Positions 1-14,422 of a stretch of DNA of 64,000 nucleotides are shown here, in pieces; position 1 is the stretch's first letter; every line of letters begins with the position of its first letter. The stretch comes from Phlebotomus papatasi (Eukaryota; Arthropoda; Insecta; Diptera; Psychodidae), in contig NC_077222.1 of the NCBI RefSeq assembly GCF_024763615.1, positions 72,602,001 to 72,666,000 on the forward strand, given 5' to 3'. Below the pieces are notes generated by a model. It did no database searches and had not been told where the DNA came from. It was given only the letters and a program-made list of their open reading frames with translations. The translations under genes and the position numbers were made by a program.

Positions 1-292
1 CGTATTCAAAGAATCCAAATCATTTTGGAAATATTCACCAGTGCATCAATTTTGCAAAATAAGTAAGTAAAAATTGATATCTTCTTCAAGGAAAATATTT
101 TAAAAATAGGACTAAAAATTTCAATATTTTTTTATTTCATAAATTCCTTGTTGGAATTCTAAGAAACTTACGACATTGAAGAAGGTCTATGGAGGCTATC
201 TATGAAAAAAAAATGAAGCTGCTATCTATTTTATCTTGGAAGATATTGAATTATGAAATTTTCGATTTGTGACTTTTTACCCCAATCTCTCC
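1..292 (-). mobile_element. F4 element, terminal part (continues outside window)
   Basis: The reverse complement of this stretch matches the first part of the element at 62489-63807 almost from end to end, including GTCACAAATCGAA, CTTCTTCAATGTCGTAA and GCACTGGTGAATATTTC. Its outer end (CCCAATCTCTCC, 281-292) is followed by TA (293-294). It is non-coding. The element enters the window already in progress, so its other end is unseen. Confidence 0.75.
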
Positions 293-761
293 TACCATTT
301 GGGATATGAAAACACGTCGTATTTCAGTATTTTGACAAAATTTGCAAAAATGTTTTTATACAAATAAAGAACAACCATTTATTTACCCTAAATTTAATTA
401 AGATTATTTTATTGAAATTTCAGTGTTTAAAGTTAAAGGGATTATCGAAAAATATGAAACATTCTTAGTCACATCACTTCGTGTTGATAGGAGTTTCGTT
501 TGACTGCACAGAAAAAAAATCGCATAAAAATTAAAGTTATCTATTTAATTTTTAAAAGTTTGTACTTTTCACAAACTTCGTTCGTATACATTTTTTTTGT
601 TTTAAGAATTATTGAAATGCCTCAAATAAAGAACATTGGTATACATTATGCAATCCTCTCATCTTGTCCGAAATATGGCACAGTTCCTCTGATATTCACT
701 ATTTTTATTTTTATATATATTTTTATTTTTTTATATATAAATATATATAGAATTAGCGTTA

Positions 762-1039
762 ATAATAATGCTGGCACAACATTCCATGAAGGAACTAGGC
801 CTTCCCACAAGGGGATTTTTAGACATGCATTATTATTTCTTTTGTACGGGATGAGGTTGTCAGTCCTATGCCCGTGGAATCAAGCGCAGTGAAGTTCGCT
901 GGATGCAATCCGAACACCTTTAACGCCAGAAAAATTCCTGGTGACCTAAAGGGGATTCGAACCCGGGACACTAGAGACGACACACTAGAGCGGGACACAT
1001 AGAGCGAGTGCTCTACCACTTGACCCATTGAGTGCCCAA
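762..1039 (-). mobile_element. tRNA-derived SINE, copy 1
   Basis: On the minus strand it begins in a tRNA-like head with an A-box-like segment (GGGTCAAGTGGTAGAGCAC) and a perfect pol III B box GGTTCGAATCC (953-963), followed by a tRNA-unrelated body and a short (ATT)n tail. It is bounded by the perfect duplication AATTAGCGTTA at 751-761 and 1040-1050. Compared with copy 2 it has about 20 extra bases between the two boxes. An open frame at 819-1028 is a by-product. Confidence 0.93.
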
Positions 1040-1303
1040 AATTAGCGTTATGTGCCTAAAACTTTCTTTTTAAAAAAAAGTGGCAATAAATAGAAACTTT
1101 TATCTTATCATACAAAATTATTTAGAAAATTGAACAATAAATTAGAGGAAAATCATGCAGATAAATTTATAAGGAATACTTTCCATATTATAATCAACCA
1201 AAATCCTTGGAAAATCTTATTCTTTATTATATGTTTTCCAAATTCAGTTCACCAAGTTCGTTTTGAGTTGTTAATTGAAAATCTTAAATTATCAACCGAC
1301 TTA

Positions 1304-1413
1304 TGGCCTCTACACACTAGGGAAATTTTTATCTATATTGAAGCGAATTCCCTACGCTTGTGTAGAAAAAACTCTTCAATATGGACATAAATTTCTCTAA
1401 TGTGTAGAGGCCA
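1304..1413. mobile_element. F12 short palindromic element, copy 1
   Basis: About 110 bp that can fold back on itself: TGGCCTCTACACACTAG at the left pairs with the right end TGTGTAGAGGCCA, and inner segments around TATTGAAG and CTTCAATATGGAC also pair. Related copies lie at 46686-46784 and 46798-46907, with a worn one at about 9985-10107. Confidence 0.7.
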
Positions 1414-4400
1414 GTAGAGAAAAATTAATACTTAAAATGATCGCGTCTTTCGGAGCTAATGTAACCCTTCTCCTAGATTAAAACATATACGCGGATTTAA
1501 AGACTAAATACTGTGTGTAGGAATTTAAAGATTAAGATCTACCTTAAATAAAGCACTTAATATAGGCATTAATTTCTAGAAATCATTTCGGATGGAGATT
1601 GACAATTTTGCTGAGTGCTGGTAGGATTTCAAAGTAATTCAGCAATGTCCATTATTTCATAAAATTCATAATATTGCTAACTAAAAGTTTCCAATTTATA
1701 TATTAAAAAAAATTGTTACCAATTATTGTCTAATAGGCTTTTGTATTGATTGCTCCAAACCAGTTGTTCAGAAGCTTTTAATTCATCTTTGGCAAAGGGT
1801 AATTTGCTAATCCAATTTAGTGTCCTTGATAATAAAGCTGAATAGGAATATTTTGAGAACTTCGTAAGTAAATCAAATGTAATCTATATATAATCAGCTA
1901 CAAAGTAGGAATTAGATTGTAAATATGAAATTAAAAAAAAAAAAACCAAAAATTACTACATGATATTAGCAAAATCAATTAAGTAAACCAAGTGTAAAAT
2001 TATACATACAACAAATAGTTTATTCATAATAATGTATTCAATTAAAAATTTTAAATTTGAAAACAACAGTTAGTAAACAATAATAATTAATAAGTAATAA
2101 TTAATTAATTTATTTATTATTTTGGGTGCATCGCAAAAAGGTTAAAATTTAAAATGTTTAACCCCAACCCGGTATTTAATGAAGTCACTAAATCATGTTA
2201 AATCACCAATCAGTATTATCTTCGATAATTTTATAATCAATGATAATTTCTTTTTTTATTAAACAATAATTATAATAAGAATAATATATTTCTAATTCAT
2301 GTCGCTGTTCATAGATTTGATACAATTATGGGACTGTATATAAACTATGGGAATGTATGCCGGGGATAATTATACGAAAATCTTTTTTGATAATATCCGG
2401 CTTATATAAATTAAATTGTTACTAGCGCAATTCTATATTTAATAGTATAGTACATGCTCTTAAACAAGAGGTTTGTTAAAGTATATAAAATAAGTTCTTA
2501 TTAAATCTTTAATTAAGGCTGTTTGTGCGCGGAAGTAATGACACTTGGCGGCAAAGTGAAATTAAAATAATTAACACGATGGTTCAAAAAGATATGCTAA
2601 AAAACATAACCTCAAAATGTTACCAAAGTGTATTTTTATTCTTGAATTTTTATTATGAATTTATTAAAAATGAAATTTGAGTAATAAAAAAATTACAATC
2701 ATTAGGATAACTACTTAAAAAGTTCTTATTCAAAATTCCAAAATTAAATTTTTAATGCATATGCTTTTCGTGTCCTTAATACAAACTACTTGATTAAGGA
2801 CTTTTGTGAAAGGTCTTTTAAGTGCATAGTCTTAAAACTGCGACATGTCATTTTATTTTTGCTATTCGTCACAAAGTAATGACGCTTTTCTCATTTTCAT
2901 ATGTTTGTTTTTAGTAGGATGTTCCACAACCCTTTAAAATTAAGTCATTGATTTAATAACTTATTAATTGCTTAATATGTATCTGCTTAGATTAAAATAT
3001 GAAGAAAATTAATCCAACACAGAATCTTGGACTGGAATATAGGCTCTAACAAATTTAAGTTTACCACCGCTATGAAATTTCCTCTTAAATTTCTTTAATT
3101 AAAATAATCACACATAATTTGCTCAATTTTCATCAAACTTTCATGAATTATTCAGTTATTTTGAAAACCCAGAATTTGCTTATCATAGAATTTTATATGT
3201 TTAATGCTTCAATAAACTCCAAACTAATTCACTACACATGAGAACTTTTGCGTTAAACTAGATCGATTCACAGCATATAGTTGGTACTGTTCATTCATAG
3301 TTTTAAAACTATTTTGAACCATCAAGTATTTCTGAGAAACTTTCCTTAATTTTCTATTACAATTCCCATCAAGATTTTCACTCAGGAGCAAACAATATAA
3401 GAATTGCAATGAAAAATCTCAGTTAATGTCTTGAATACTTACCTAATTGGTGGAGAAAGAAATTTTCAGACCAAAGATTTGCCACTTATCTATATCTTCA
3501 CTTTCACAAAAAACTCATCCAGAACAGTGCCTTCTTTCAAATTCTTTCAATTCACTGGAAACTTAATGAAAAACTTATTTTCACTCGAATGATTCAAATT
3601 CTCACGATAGAACTTTCATATACGGGAGGGTTCCAGTTTATCTCAATCCAGTCAGAAAATCGGTATTGAACATTTTTAGCACTACGTGACAAAAAGTTAT
3701 GCACGATAAGAAATTTATATGAAATTTTCATAAACTGCTTGTCAGAAATTTATTGAATGGTTGCTCTGTGAATGACAGTCAGAGGTTGACTAATAGTGTC
3801 GATTCCGCAATTTAATAGCTTTTCATAAAAAGAAGTTTTATTATCAAATATTATTGAGAAGAAATAGTGAAACCACTACTTCTATTGTGAGTTATTTTAG
3901 AGTCACTCTCACAATACTAAAAGGATGCATCTGTTGTATCAGTCTTTCTTTATAATAAACATCAGTAATGTATGATAATACTGTTCTATATACTATAAAA
4001 CGCTTTAAACAGAACATTCTTCTGGAAAAAACAAAATTTAAATTCAACAACTTTATCTTTATCGCCCCTATATATCTATTTCTGTATAATAACTTTTTCT
4101 GATTATATTTTAAAATGAAAAAAAAAATTGTGTATAGCTCTAACTATGCTTTGCTTAGGACATGGATATATGTATTTATTATTATTAGTAAATATTTTTT
4201 AACTTTTTGGAAAAAGTATCTCAAAATTAAGGTATGTCCACAATAAAATTATTACCATTCCTAAGGAAAACGTTTCAAAAAAAACTACATAATGTTAAAA
4301 AAAATAATTATGCTATTTTAAACTTTACTTTGAATTGCAAAATTACGCAGTCTCCTTTTAATTCATCCTATCAAGTTTTTCATAAAATCATCACTTGCTT

Positions 4401-4626
4401 CTTATCATTTTTCCCGCTTTTTCTTAAACTTTTCAATGTTCTTGATATGTTTGGCTTTTTTCTTCGAATATCTTTTGATTTTAGCCCAAAATTCTCTCAA
4501 TATAAGAAGAATATTAGGGGAGAAGAATATTTGGTGGGTTCATAAAATTAAAAAAAATTAAATATAAAAAGAATGAAAAGAATTAAATATAGAAAATTAA
4601 TGCTGTTTTGAAATGAGAATAAAAAA

Positions 4627-5607
4627 GAGATGGCAAAACGTCCCAGCTTTGCGGAATGCTCGAATGCTGATGTTTTGGTGCTTACTGATCTTACTAGAGA
4701 TCAAATTGATTCGTAAGATAATTCACAAAAGCATTTCAAAATCAAAAATTGGTAAATAAATGATCATTTTAGAATGCTCTGGCATGAGTTACAAGCATAT
4801 GGACGTAAACACGAGAAAAATGAGTCACTTACGGATATTCAATCGATTCATTATACTGATTTCAAGACCAGTTAAATTTTGACTTTCGAAAATTCAAGAT
4901 GGCGATTTTTTAGATCATAGATATGTTTGGACGAAATGTTCGCCTGGACCACCTCCAAAATAAGGGAAGAGCACCAGCGATCGGCAGTGTTCCTCGGATC
5001 GTCAATTTATTACCATATTGTTGCACCAATTCAAATGAATTTTTAAATATTATTAGTTACTTTTTACTATTTAACTCTCACAAGAATGCAGTGTATTAGC
5101 TCAGATTTAATTTATAAAACCAATTTTCCGTGAGATACCTGATTAAATTTGTGACGATCCGAGGTACAGAGTACATAGTTGAAATTAAACCTATTTGTTA
5201 TTAATTTATTGCAAAAATTTAAAATTCAATTGCACAGATATAGTTAAGTGGATCACTAATATATCGATTAGCATACACAAAAATACCAAATAGTATTTTG
5301 AGGCTTATTTTTTCAATTAAATATCGAATATTTCTCTTAATATTCCGATCCGGGGAGCTCTTCCCTTATATCCAAAAATAAAAAAAAAATTGTAGGAGCC
5401 GTTTTCGAGAAAAACCAAAAAACATGGTTTTGGAGGGGGTGGAAGAGAGTAGGGAAAAAATTAAAAAAAAAACGTCTAGAGATATCGTTTTTTAATTAGG
5501 GGTCACCGAAGACCAAAACTTGATATCTCTTACCGTTTAAGCTTTAGGACTGTGACAAGTTGAAAAAAAAGTCGATTATATAGCTGCTCTCTTTGAGTCC
5601 GAGCAGT
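4627..5607 (+). repeat. Composite dispersed repeat (F16), interrupted by an F7 element
   Basis: It starts GAGATGGCAAAACGTCCCAG and ends GAGTCCGAGCAGTAAAA, the same ends as the copy at 22463-23200. Shared internal blocks are TGTTCGCCTGG, CGTTTTCGAGAAA and TGATATCTCTTACCGTTT. The F7 element at 4963-5366 splits it; without that insert about 575 bp remain. Non-coding. Confidence 0.6.
4963..5366 (+). mobile_element. F7 MITE, copy 1 (404 bp, TA-flanked)
   Basis: The ends AGGGAAGAGCACC and GGAGCTCTTCCCT are inverted repeats, with TA at 4961-4962 and 5367-5368. It is inserted in a composite repeat. The copy at 11345-11748 is inverted relative to it and has the same length. Confidence 0.8.
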
Positions 5608-8519
5608 AAAATACATAACGAAAATATGTGAACATAAGAAATATGTATATATTTATAATTTAATTTGTATTCTTTAGAAATAAATTAGCAAACTTTGAAT
5701 TTGCGCGAAATATATTGCATATAGAACGAACAGTCAAATTTACGTTTACCGAATCCCTCAGGAAGTTCATTAAATTTTAATTATATAAAAACAAATAAAA
5801 AATACTGAAAAATATTTGCACAAACCCCTAGTTAGTTCAATTCATGAAATTTAATTATATATGGTGAGCGTCAGCAAAATGAACAAAATGTTTGCAAATA
5901 TTTCTGAAATAAAGTGCATAAAAAGATTTTTCATTACAATAAGTTATACAAATTTATTTACCATCTGCATCTCTAAACCAAAATGCAAGAAAGACAAAAT
6001 GAGCATACCTTCATAATTAAGATTAAAAGATAAACTGAAAGCGAAGAAAATGAGAGTAGAATGAAAATTTTGCTGAGAAATAATTAAACACAGGACAAAA
6101 TTCATTTTCAACTAATTTCCTTTCAAAGTTTTATTACGTAGTCTCAGCAGAATTTGCAGTATCTTAAATGTTGGGAAAATTCTCTCTAAAAATGCTTGAA
6201 ATACTCTCTATGATTTTCCAGAGGACCAGTGAAAATGACTAAGTAAAGAGTCTCTTAAATACTTTAGATAGAATGAGGATAAATTTTGAGTGAAATGAAA
6301 TAAGCTCCAAAATAATTATTTCTGAAATTTTCATTAAATTAACAAATGAATAGGCTCAAAGATTTATTTGATACAATAAAAGAGCTTTTTTTATGTATAG
6401 CAACAGTCAATTTGTCGAAATTATTTCAATATTTCACGCTTAATGAAGAGAATGTTTATGACTTTGAAGACAGAAACTAATTAAAAGCGAAACAATTTTT
6501 TTAAAATACCAACACTTTATTACAGAATAAGTTTTTTTTTAAATAAAAATCCATGAAATGCCATGAAATAATTACTCTCATTCTATCGAATTCGTGTTCG
6601 TAATATTCATTTTTCATATCAAAAATATCAGTTACTGTTTTACAAAAAAATATAGTTAACTTCATTTAAAAAAAAAACAGAGCTAATGTTTGTTCATTAA
6701 AATTTAAAATTGTACGTGGAACTGTGTAATTTTATACACTCCCCCTCATAGAAGAAAATTAACACTGATTTGCAAAGTCTTTTTTTTTATTTCAGTATGA
6801 GAAAATAGACAAATTGTGTTAAGTAATACAGCATATTTATCAGAAACTATCAAACATTTTTGAGTAAATTTTCTGCTAATTTTCGAATTATTCTGATTGG
6901 CAAAATTTACTACTTCAAAAATCAATTTAATTAATTAATCCGGTATCAACATATTTACAGAAAAATTTAATCTTTGATGATCGGTCAGTAGATAAAGAAA
7001 GACGAATTTTAACTTAAAATATGATATGAGAATAATTCTTGTTTGAAATTTGCGTTTGTGAAACTTGATTTTTTACCTGATCTTTTCTTCCGAATTTACT
7101 AACACTAATCACTAACAGTTAGCACGTGTCAAGCCACGCATCAAAAACATACTTTTACTGCCTTTAAATTTGCATTTACTGTGTTTATTTACTTTTACTT
7201 TTATAAGAAATGTCAGTAAGATTATAATTAAATGGACACAAGTTATTTTAAATGAATACAAATTTTGTAATCGCGGTAAATGTGATGACCGTCTTGATAC
7301 GGTCTTACCTGATAGAAAGATAAAATGAACCATATATTGCGCAGTTTCCTCGCAAACATGAATGGTAATTTGCAGAATTTCAAATGGCTACATTCCATTG
7401 AATGCCCGTAAGGAATTGAAACTACCATAAGCTTATCGGCGCTTAGCACTGGTCATTTTATTTAAAACAACAAAACTCAACAATCACTATACTTGTATAT
7501 TTGAAATAGGAATTGGAATTCAAATTGTACTTAAGATTGTCTGGAAAATATGCCATGATATCCCATCTTAACACAATGAAGCATAGGAAATCCTGATGTT
7601 TAAAGGAAAGAAGAATGGGAAATTTGACATCAAAAATACGAACATTGTTTCATCGTTTAGCGTTCAGCTGTATGTAAGACATTTAAGGCGTATTGCGTGC
7701 TGTCTCCTGTATATAAATTCTACATATAGGGATAGATATGATATCTCTGAGCAATATTTATCAGAAACACATTATATACTGTATATAAAAATCGAAAAAA
7801 TATCAAAGCATTATTAAAGGAATTTTCTTCACTTGATAGGCATCTCAATTCTTCCGTGATTTCATTCCTTCTCACTCCCAATTCTTTTCAAATTCGAGAC
7901 ATTTTTTCACGCTGTGGGAAACCATAAGAAAACCAATAAATTGAGTGTAATGTGGACTAAATTTTCTTTAATATTGACAATGACGTTTCAATGACATTAC
8001 ATGATGAGCGTACTAAATAATAACCCACAATAACTGATAACTTCTTAATAAAGATATTGTTTTAAAAAAATCTATCTCTTTTATTAATATGGTTAATGAA
8101 ATTACACTTGTGGGAGAGCACTTCCTATGGGGATTGAAAGACGCGTTTTTTTTTAAACAATTTTCAACGTGTAGATTAGAAAAAAATCCAAATTTCACCC
8201 TAAAAAATACACCGCCCATGTACGAGTTTAAGCATCAGTTAACAGGAAATATTTAGTTTTCTAACTCCAGACGAATCTGACTCTGAGAAATCTTGCCCAT
8301 TTGCCCATCGAAAAGTATGTTTTTCAAAAAACCGTCTCCAACCATCAGGTCCCAAGGGTTGAATTTTAAAAAATTTTTAAATTAAAATTTCAGAAAATAT
8401 AATTTAAATACTTTACTTTTAAATGCTTAAGAATTTAAATTAAAATAAAAATTTATTAGGTTGAAAGGAATAGAGAAAGTATTGTGTTTTATAGTATTTT
8501 TGACCCACATAACCCCTTA

Positions 8520-9521
8520 GGGTAAGACCCCATAATTTTGGACACTTTCTAAATTTGGACACTATGAGGGTAAAATTGGACACTAAAAATAAATTGATTA
8601 AGGTTATGGGTTTTTATTCCAATATTTGATGAATAATGAATTTTATATAAATATTTGTTCTTTTTGGAAGATTTTAACACAAAATTCGTTAAATTTTGAA
8701 TATGATTTAAGTTAAAATTGCTTGTTGAAAATTCAGTATGAACAATTGCTTACGAGAAATATGACAGTGTTTACTTCAGCTTTATTCAGCTGTGGTGTAG
8801 TGGGTGTAGTACCAAGAATTTTTCCTCGCATTTTTGAGTGATATTATTAAATATTTATTGAATATTGTGTTGATTCACGTTAATAGTGATTTGTACATTT
8901 GACCTAAAGTGAGATTTACCTTGTGAATTATATTTTTCGTGTGAAAAATGGGCAATTTTCTAAAACATTCACTAGTGTGGGGTGATACTCCCCATTTTGG
9001 ACAGGTGTTTCTCTCTCGAAATTTTGTGAAGTTTTAGCTTTTGTGATAACTAGGTTGTATAAATGCCTTGAGAAACAGGAGCATCATCTCTATGAATGAG
9101 ATGTAGTACTGAAGTCAGCTCACTTTAATGAATGATATGGAAAGATCCCAGACTTCTTGTGACATTCTACATTCTACGGTTCTCTTACATGAACAGGAAG
9201 AGGACTTGGTAAGATTGATTCTTGAAATAGAGAGCAAAGGACATCCTATTGAGGCGGATTAGCTGTCCAAAGCCAATGTGTCCAAACTTAGAACCAAGTT
9301 GTGCTAAATTAGAGTCAAATTCACATCTACATATCAATCCATTTTTATACGTATTAAGACTAATTATAGTAAAAATAAAGGCAATAAACAGCTTGTCAAG
9401 TTCCTAAACAACCCTTCTGAAAAAAGAGTAACAAAAAAATTAATCAATATTGAAAATATCGCACTTCAAACCTGGAACATTGGCTTATAAGCACCCTGTC
9501 CAAAATTATGAGCCCTTACCC
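8520..9521 (+). mobile_element. F5 element, copy 1, with decayed transposase N-terminus
   Basis: This 1002-bp element has inverted ends (GGGTAAGACCCCATAATTTT, complement AAAATTATGAGCCCTTACCC) and TA on both sides (8518-8519, 9522-9523). A fragment at 9191-9262 reads EQEEDLVRLILEIESKGHPI before a stop, a CENP-B/psq-like segment as found near the start of pogo-group transposases. The rest is not coding. Confidence 0.8.
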
Positions 9522-9984
9522 TAAATGGAATAGGGACATTGGCGAGCAAGTTTTTTCGGATGGTAGCGCCATATTATTAAAAGTTTATGAAGGCGACTCA
9601 ATATTTAGTCAATGGTTATTTCTTTTAAACTTGGCTTAACATTTAAACGTAGAAAAAACCTTGAGTGTTTAGTATCATAATCAACATTCATTTCAGTGAC
9701 AATACTGACTTTTCTCACAGTATGATAGTAACATACTTTGAAAATAAAAAAAAGAATAAAATAATATGTAAATTAGAAAATCAATTTACTTTTTTCTCAA
9801 TTGTTTCTTAAATTTGAACTTCAAATGTTTTTTTTTCATGCATAAAACATATTTTTTCTGATATAATGCTTTTTCATTGTTATATTTTTATACATTTCCT
9901 TCCTTATCCTTTAAAGTTATTAGAAAATATTTCATTAATAAATTTGTTATTGTAGGAAAACTGTAATAGCTTTTACCATACCAT

Positions 9985-10107
9985 ATTAATAATATGTTAA
10001 TATTTGGCATATTAAAAAGAATTCTTTACGCTTGTATAGAGAAAACTGTCGAAATTTCTTGAATAATTCCAAATATGGACATTAGTTATTCTAGTATGTC
10101 GAGGCCA
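9985..10107. repeat. F12 relic, degenerate
   Basis: Shares TTTACGCTTGTATAGA, AATATGGACAT and the right end GAGGCCATA with the F12 copies, but the left end is worn. Confidence 0.45.
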
Positions 10108-11344
10108 TAATACAAGCTCTTCAGGGTTTCTCGAATTTTCTTGGTATTACAAAAAAGGCTAGCAAACTTAGAGAGAAAAAAGATCATATGCCAAAAGAAA
10201 TTTATCTCGCATTGTAAAATTTTCTTTAAGAGACGAAACATTTTTTCCGCTTCATACAATTCTTTTGAGAATGAAATGAAAGCAGAGAGAAAAATTGAAA
10301 TTAAAAGCACGATTTTTCTTGGTTTCGGCATTTCCTTCCATGATTTTTACCAAAAAAAAAAAGAATTTATCTATTCAAAACCTATAGAAATTCTCTTTCC
10401 TCAATTTTACCCCACTTCGTTGGCGTTTCCTATTTACGCACATTTGAATGGTGTTGTAAAAAAAAAGCTCCCACTCGTTTTAAATTTATGACTTTTATTT
10501 CCTACCAGATAAAACGTCTCAAGTATCTTTATATGGTTTGAGGGTAGATCACAGTATAGAAAATCTGGAGTGACGAGTATAGATTTTTCAAGGAAATTTT
10601 ATATAACACTCCAGCAGACGCAGAAAATCTTTCTTTAAGAGAAAAGATAAATATTTGAGGAAAAATCTTGTGATATTTTCGCAAATGCAACAGTTAATTT
10701 ATGATGATTCATTCACAGAAGGTCCCTTTCAACAATTAATTTAATTTTTCCTTTGGACATTTATTTATTCTACTCTTTGAAATTCCATGCAATGCAAATA
10801 ATTTTCATCATACAAAAGAAAATATCCTTATAGACTGTAGACATATTTGCTTCTGTAAGTAATTACTATATACACTTCCTTGTAAAATAAAGTTTGTTAG
10901 ATAATCTGAAAACTGTAAATAACAAACAAAAGTTCTGAGAAATTCAAGAACTTTTCATAAGATGCTTAATATGAAAATTAAATCTATATTCATAAGTGAG
11001 TGAAATTTAAATTATAACTATAAAATATCTACTCACAATATTCATTTGCTGATATTTGACCAAGAATAAGAAGTGAATGAGACTAAAATACAATAATGTG
11101 GATAACCGGGGTTTGCAAAGCGTTCTAATTTTGTGAAATGCTTAAACTCGTGACGTAGGCTATTTCCGAAAAGTAGTTTCGTAAACTTATGTGTAAAACC
11201 TTCGAGCTCATTGTTACCTTGATCATAACTTATTTTACAAGACGAAACGTGTTGCAAAATATGCCGAAATGGTATTTTTTTTCAAGAATTCACCGTTAGA
11301 GTTTAACTTATTAGCTAACAGGAAATATTTTGACTTTAGATATA

Positions 11345-11748
11345 AGGGAAGAGCACCCCGGATCGGAATGTTAAGAGACATGCTCGATATTTACTTGAAT
11401 ATATAAGCCTCAAAATACTATTTCGTATTTTTGTGTATGCTAATCGGTACATTAGTGATCTATTAAGCTATATCTGTGCATTTAAGTTTTAAATTTTTAC
11501 AATAAATTTATAAAAAATAGATGTAATTGCAACTATGTACTCTGTACCTCGGATCGTCACGAATTTAATAAGGTATCTCACGAAAAAATTGGGTTTGTAA
11601 ATTAAATCTGAGCTAATGTACTACATTCTTGTGAGAGTTAAATTGTAAAAAGTAGCTAATAATTTTAAAAAGACATTTGAATTGGTGCAACAATATGGTA
11701 ATAACTTGACGATCCGGGGAACACTGCCGATCGCTGGTCCTCTTCCCT
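11345..11748 (-). mobile_element. F7 MITE, copy 2 (404 bp)
   Basis: Reverse-complement homologue of 4963-5366 over its whole length (GATCGGCAGTGTTC, GTACTCTGTACCTCGGATCG, CAACAATATGGTAATAA are shared or complementary). TA is present on the left (11343-11344); the right flank has mutated to TT. A relic of the same family is at about 54073-54150. Confidence 0.8.
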
Positions 11749-14170
11749 TTTTTACTCTGAGAGTAATCTAAATGACTGCAAAATAAGTTTTTTTTTTGTC
11801 AAAAAGATCTCCGAAAATCAGGTCGCAATGGTTGAATTTTAAGATTTTTAAATGAAAAGAAAATATTGTTTGAATGCTTAACAACTTGAGTTATATCAGT
11901 TTTTTATTGTGTTGATATAGAGAAAAATATGCTGTTTATATGTTTTTGACTCACGTAACTCCTTAAGAATGTCATAACATTAAAGCTATAGACACAAGCA
12001 AGTATTGATTGTTTTGATTTTATCGGTTTTGAACACACGGAACAGAATTTGATTTTGAACAGAATCTAATTTTTATTTTCAGATTTTTTCACTGTTTCAA
12101 TTGAGTAAAATAAAATATCATGAAGAAGTGCTCTTCCTTTTTTTCTTCTTTGTAGTTTTTTTTTTTTATTTTTTTCGTCCGTAACAGTAAATAAAATCTA
12201 AGAATTTAAAATTAAATTTAGTTGAAAAATTACGCCGTTATACTACTAAAAATTATTTGTATCATGCAAACCATTGATAACCGCTTGTGCTCTCTTCATT
12301 TCTTGTAAATAAAACCCGTGTACATCAGTTTGCCATCGGATTTTAAATCACCTGGAGTGACTGAATTCCTAATTATTACTCACTCCATTCTTTATCCATC
12401 AAAACACAGACAAGGGCTCAAGTGGTTAGAAAGGTGATGTTCCAATTGCCCGAGACTTCCGTGGTGAGAATTCAACCATACATTAAAGAGGAAGATGGAA
12501 ATTCAAAAGAAAGGACTGATTAGGGATTAGCTATACCATCTCAAGTCATTAAAGACAGTAAAAGTTTACCTTCTATACCCGCATATTTGAAATTCACGAA
12601 ATTGCTATTCTATATGCTTACATAAAGTTGAAAATTAGGTGTTTCAAGATTTGAGCTATACATTAAAAGTCTTATTGAACACTCAAGTTTTATACCGCTT
12701 TCTACATCAACGTTGATAAAAAAATGTAAGGTAATATGAAAAAAAATCATTTCAATATAAATTTCTTTTCTGACAGTTTTATTAAAACTCTTCACATACT
12801 TTGAAGATTGAAATCATTGAATTTTCAATACCACGCCTTTTATAAAAGACGGAAATTTTTCATCTTTTCTCACACTTCGCATACACCAAATAAGGCATAA
12901 TATATAAAGATATCTGGAAAGTCAAAGAAAATTAGTCAGAAATATATTTGTAAAGAGAATATATTTAAATAAAAAAATATATAACAGAAAGAACAAGAAA
13001 TTAAAAAAGTTAAACATCGAAAAACATAAAATAAGCCTCGTGACAAAATTCAATGTTAAGATATATCGAGTAGAACATTGCTAAAATTAGTTGAATTTTC
13101 ACTGAGACCATTCATAGCATTTCTCGAATTTCCAATGAATTGGGCTGTTAATAACAATTCAAATGTGCATTTTCAAATATACGGTATAGCGTGAAAGGTA
13201 AAGAATGTAAAATCTACATAGTTGTACGAAGAATGGTAGAGATATATGGCTAAGACTTCATGAAATGTTAGAATTCATAAGTTGAATGCAATATCCTGAA
13301 AATCGATTTTACATTGTTCGGATGACTAATGTATCGTGAAAATAAGACAGGAGGCATACTATCGAAGTTACTAGTTCGATACTCAAGTTTATTCATAGTT
13401 GACGAGTGATATAAACATAAACTGATACAACAGTTTCTGGAAAATGAATAAAAACTAATAATTTCCTCATTTTTTAGATTTCCACATTGTTTTAGATGTT
13501 TAAAAGGAAAAAAAAACTTTTTCTTAGTGGTATTTTACTGTATTCCTTGGTGGTCTTTCTTTTCTCTTTGTTTATCTAAAACAGTGAAGAAATCTCGAAA
13601 TTTAAAATTAGTTTCTGTTCAAAATGGACCTATTGTATCCCAAATCATTTACAGTTTAGCAAGTACAAAAATCATGCTCTATTCCAATTTTGCTTTAAAA
13701 TTTTCGGCATTTAAAGGTTTTTGTTTAAAAGGTCTTCTCATACAGTTTTGAGATTTTAAGAAATCTTAAACAAGTTTGACATTTTAATTTGAGCTTCCTT
13801 ATTGATGATACGTTTGTTACCTTTTAGCTTAAAGCTTAAAAGAAATAGGTTGAAAGGAACTCCTATTGATACTGAAGAACTCGTGTCAGGACCTATTGAC
13901 ACTGTACTCTGTACCATTTGAAATACGAAATTTCAACACTCATCCTTGTTAAAAAACGTTGATTAATGAAAATACGCCATATTACTTACATTCTATTAGA
14001 TACATTAAATAAATTTGAACATTTTGACAAAAGTTCCCTACCGAAAAGGTGTTCATTGGACCCTATGACTCTTTAAAATTATATAAATACTTATCGGAGA
14101 ATAGCATTACTATCATTAAAGTTTGATTTGAAGATTAATCTCAGAATTGTGGGGATAATCAGGCTAAATA

Positions 14171-14422
14171 GGATAAAGTAGTGCAAGTTGGACAGTGGTA
14201 CAAGTTTGACAATGGTGGTACAATTTTGACAGGGCTTTTTGTCTTGATATATTTAGTACTTCATTTTTATTTGTATATTTTTAATGCTCTAGTTTTATAA
14301 TTTGGTTCCTTGTGCTTAAAAACTAATATTGTACTGTATTTATTAAGAAAAAAGCCATGTCCAACTTGTACCGGCGAATTGTCCAACTTGTAACACTAAT
14401 TCCAAATTATATCACTTTACCC
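14171..14422. mobile_element. F6 MITE (252 bp, TA-flanked)
   Basis: Ends GGATAAAGTAGTGCAAG and (complement) GGGTAAAGTGATATAA, with GCAAGTTGGACA inside both arms; TA at 14169-14170 and 14423-14424. Non-coding; one copy seen. Confidence 0.7.

Noticed and set aside
500..892. 130-codon frame as a gene
   Set aside because: It is AT-rich low-complexity sequence that ends inside the SINE; no domain or codon bias.
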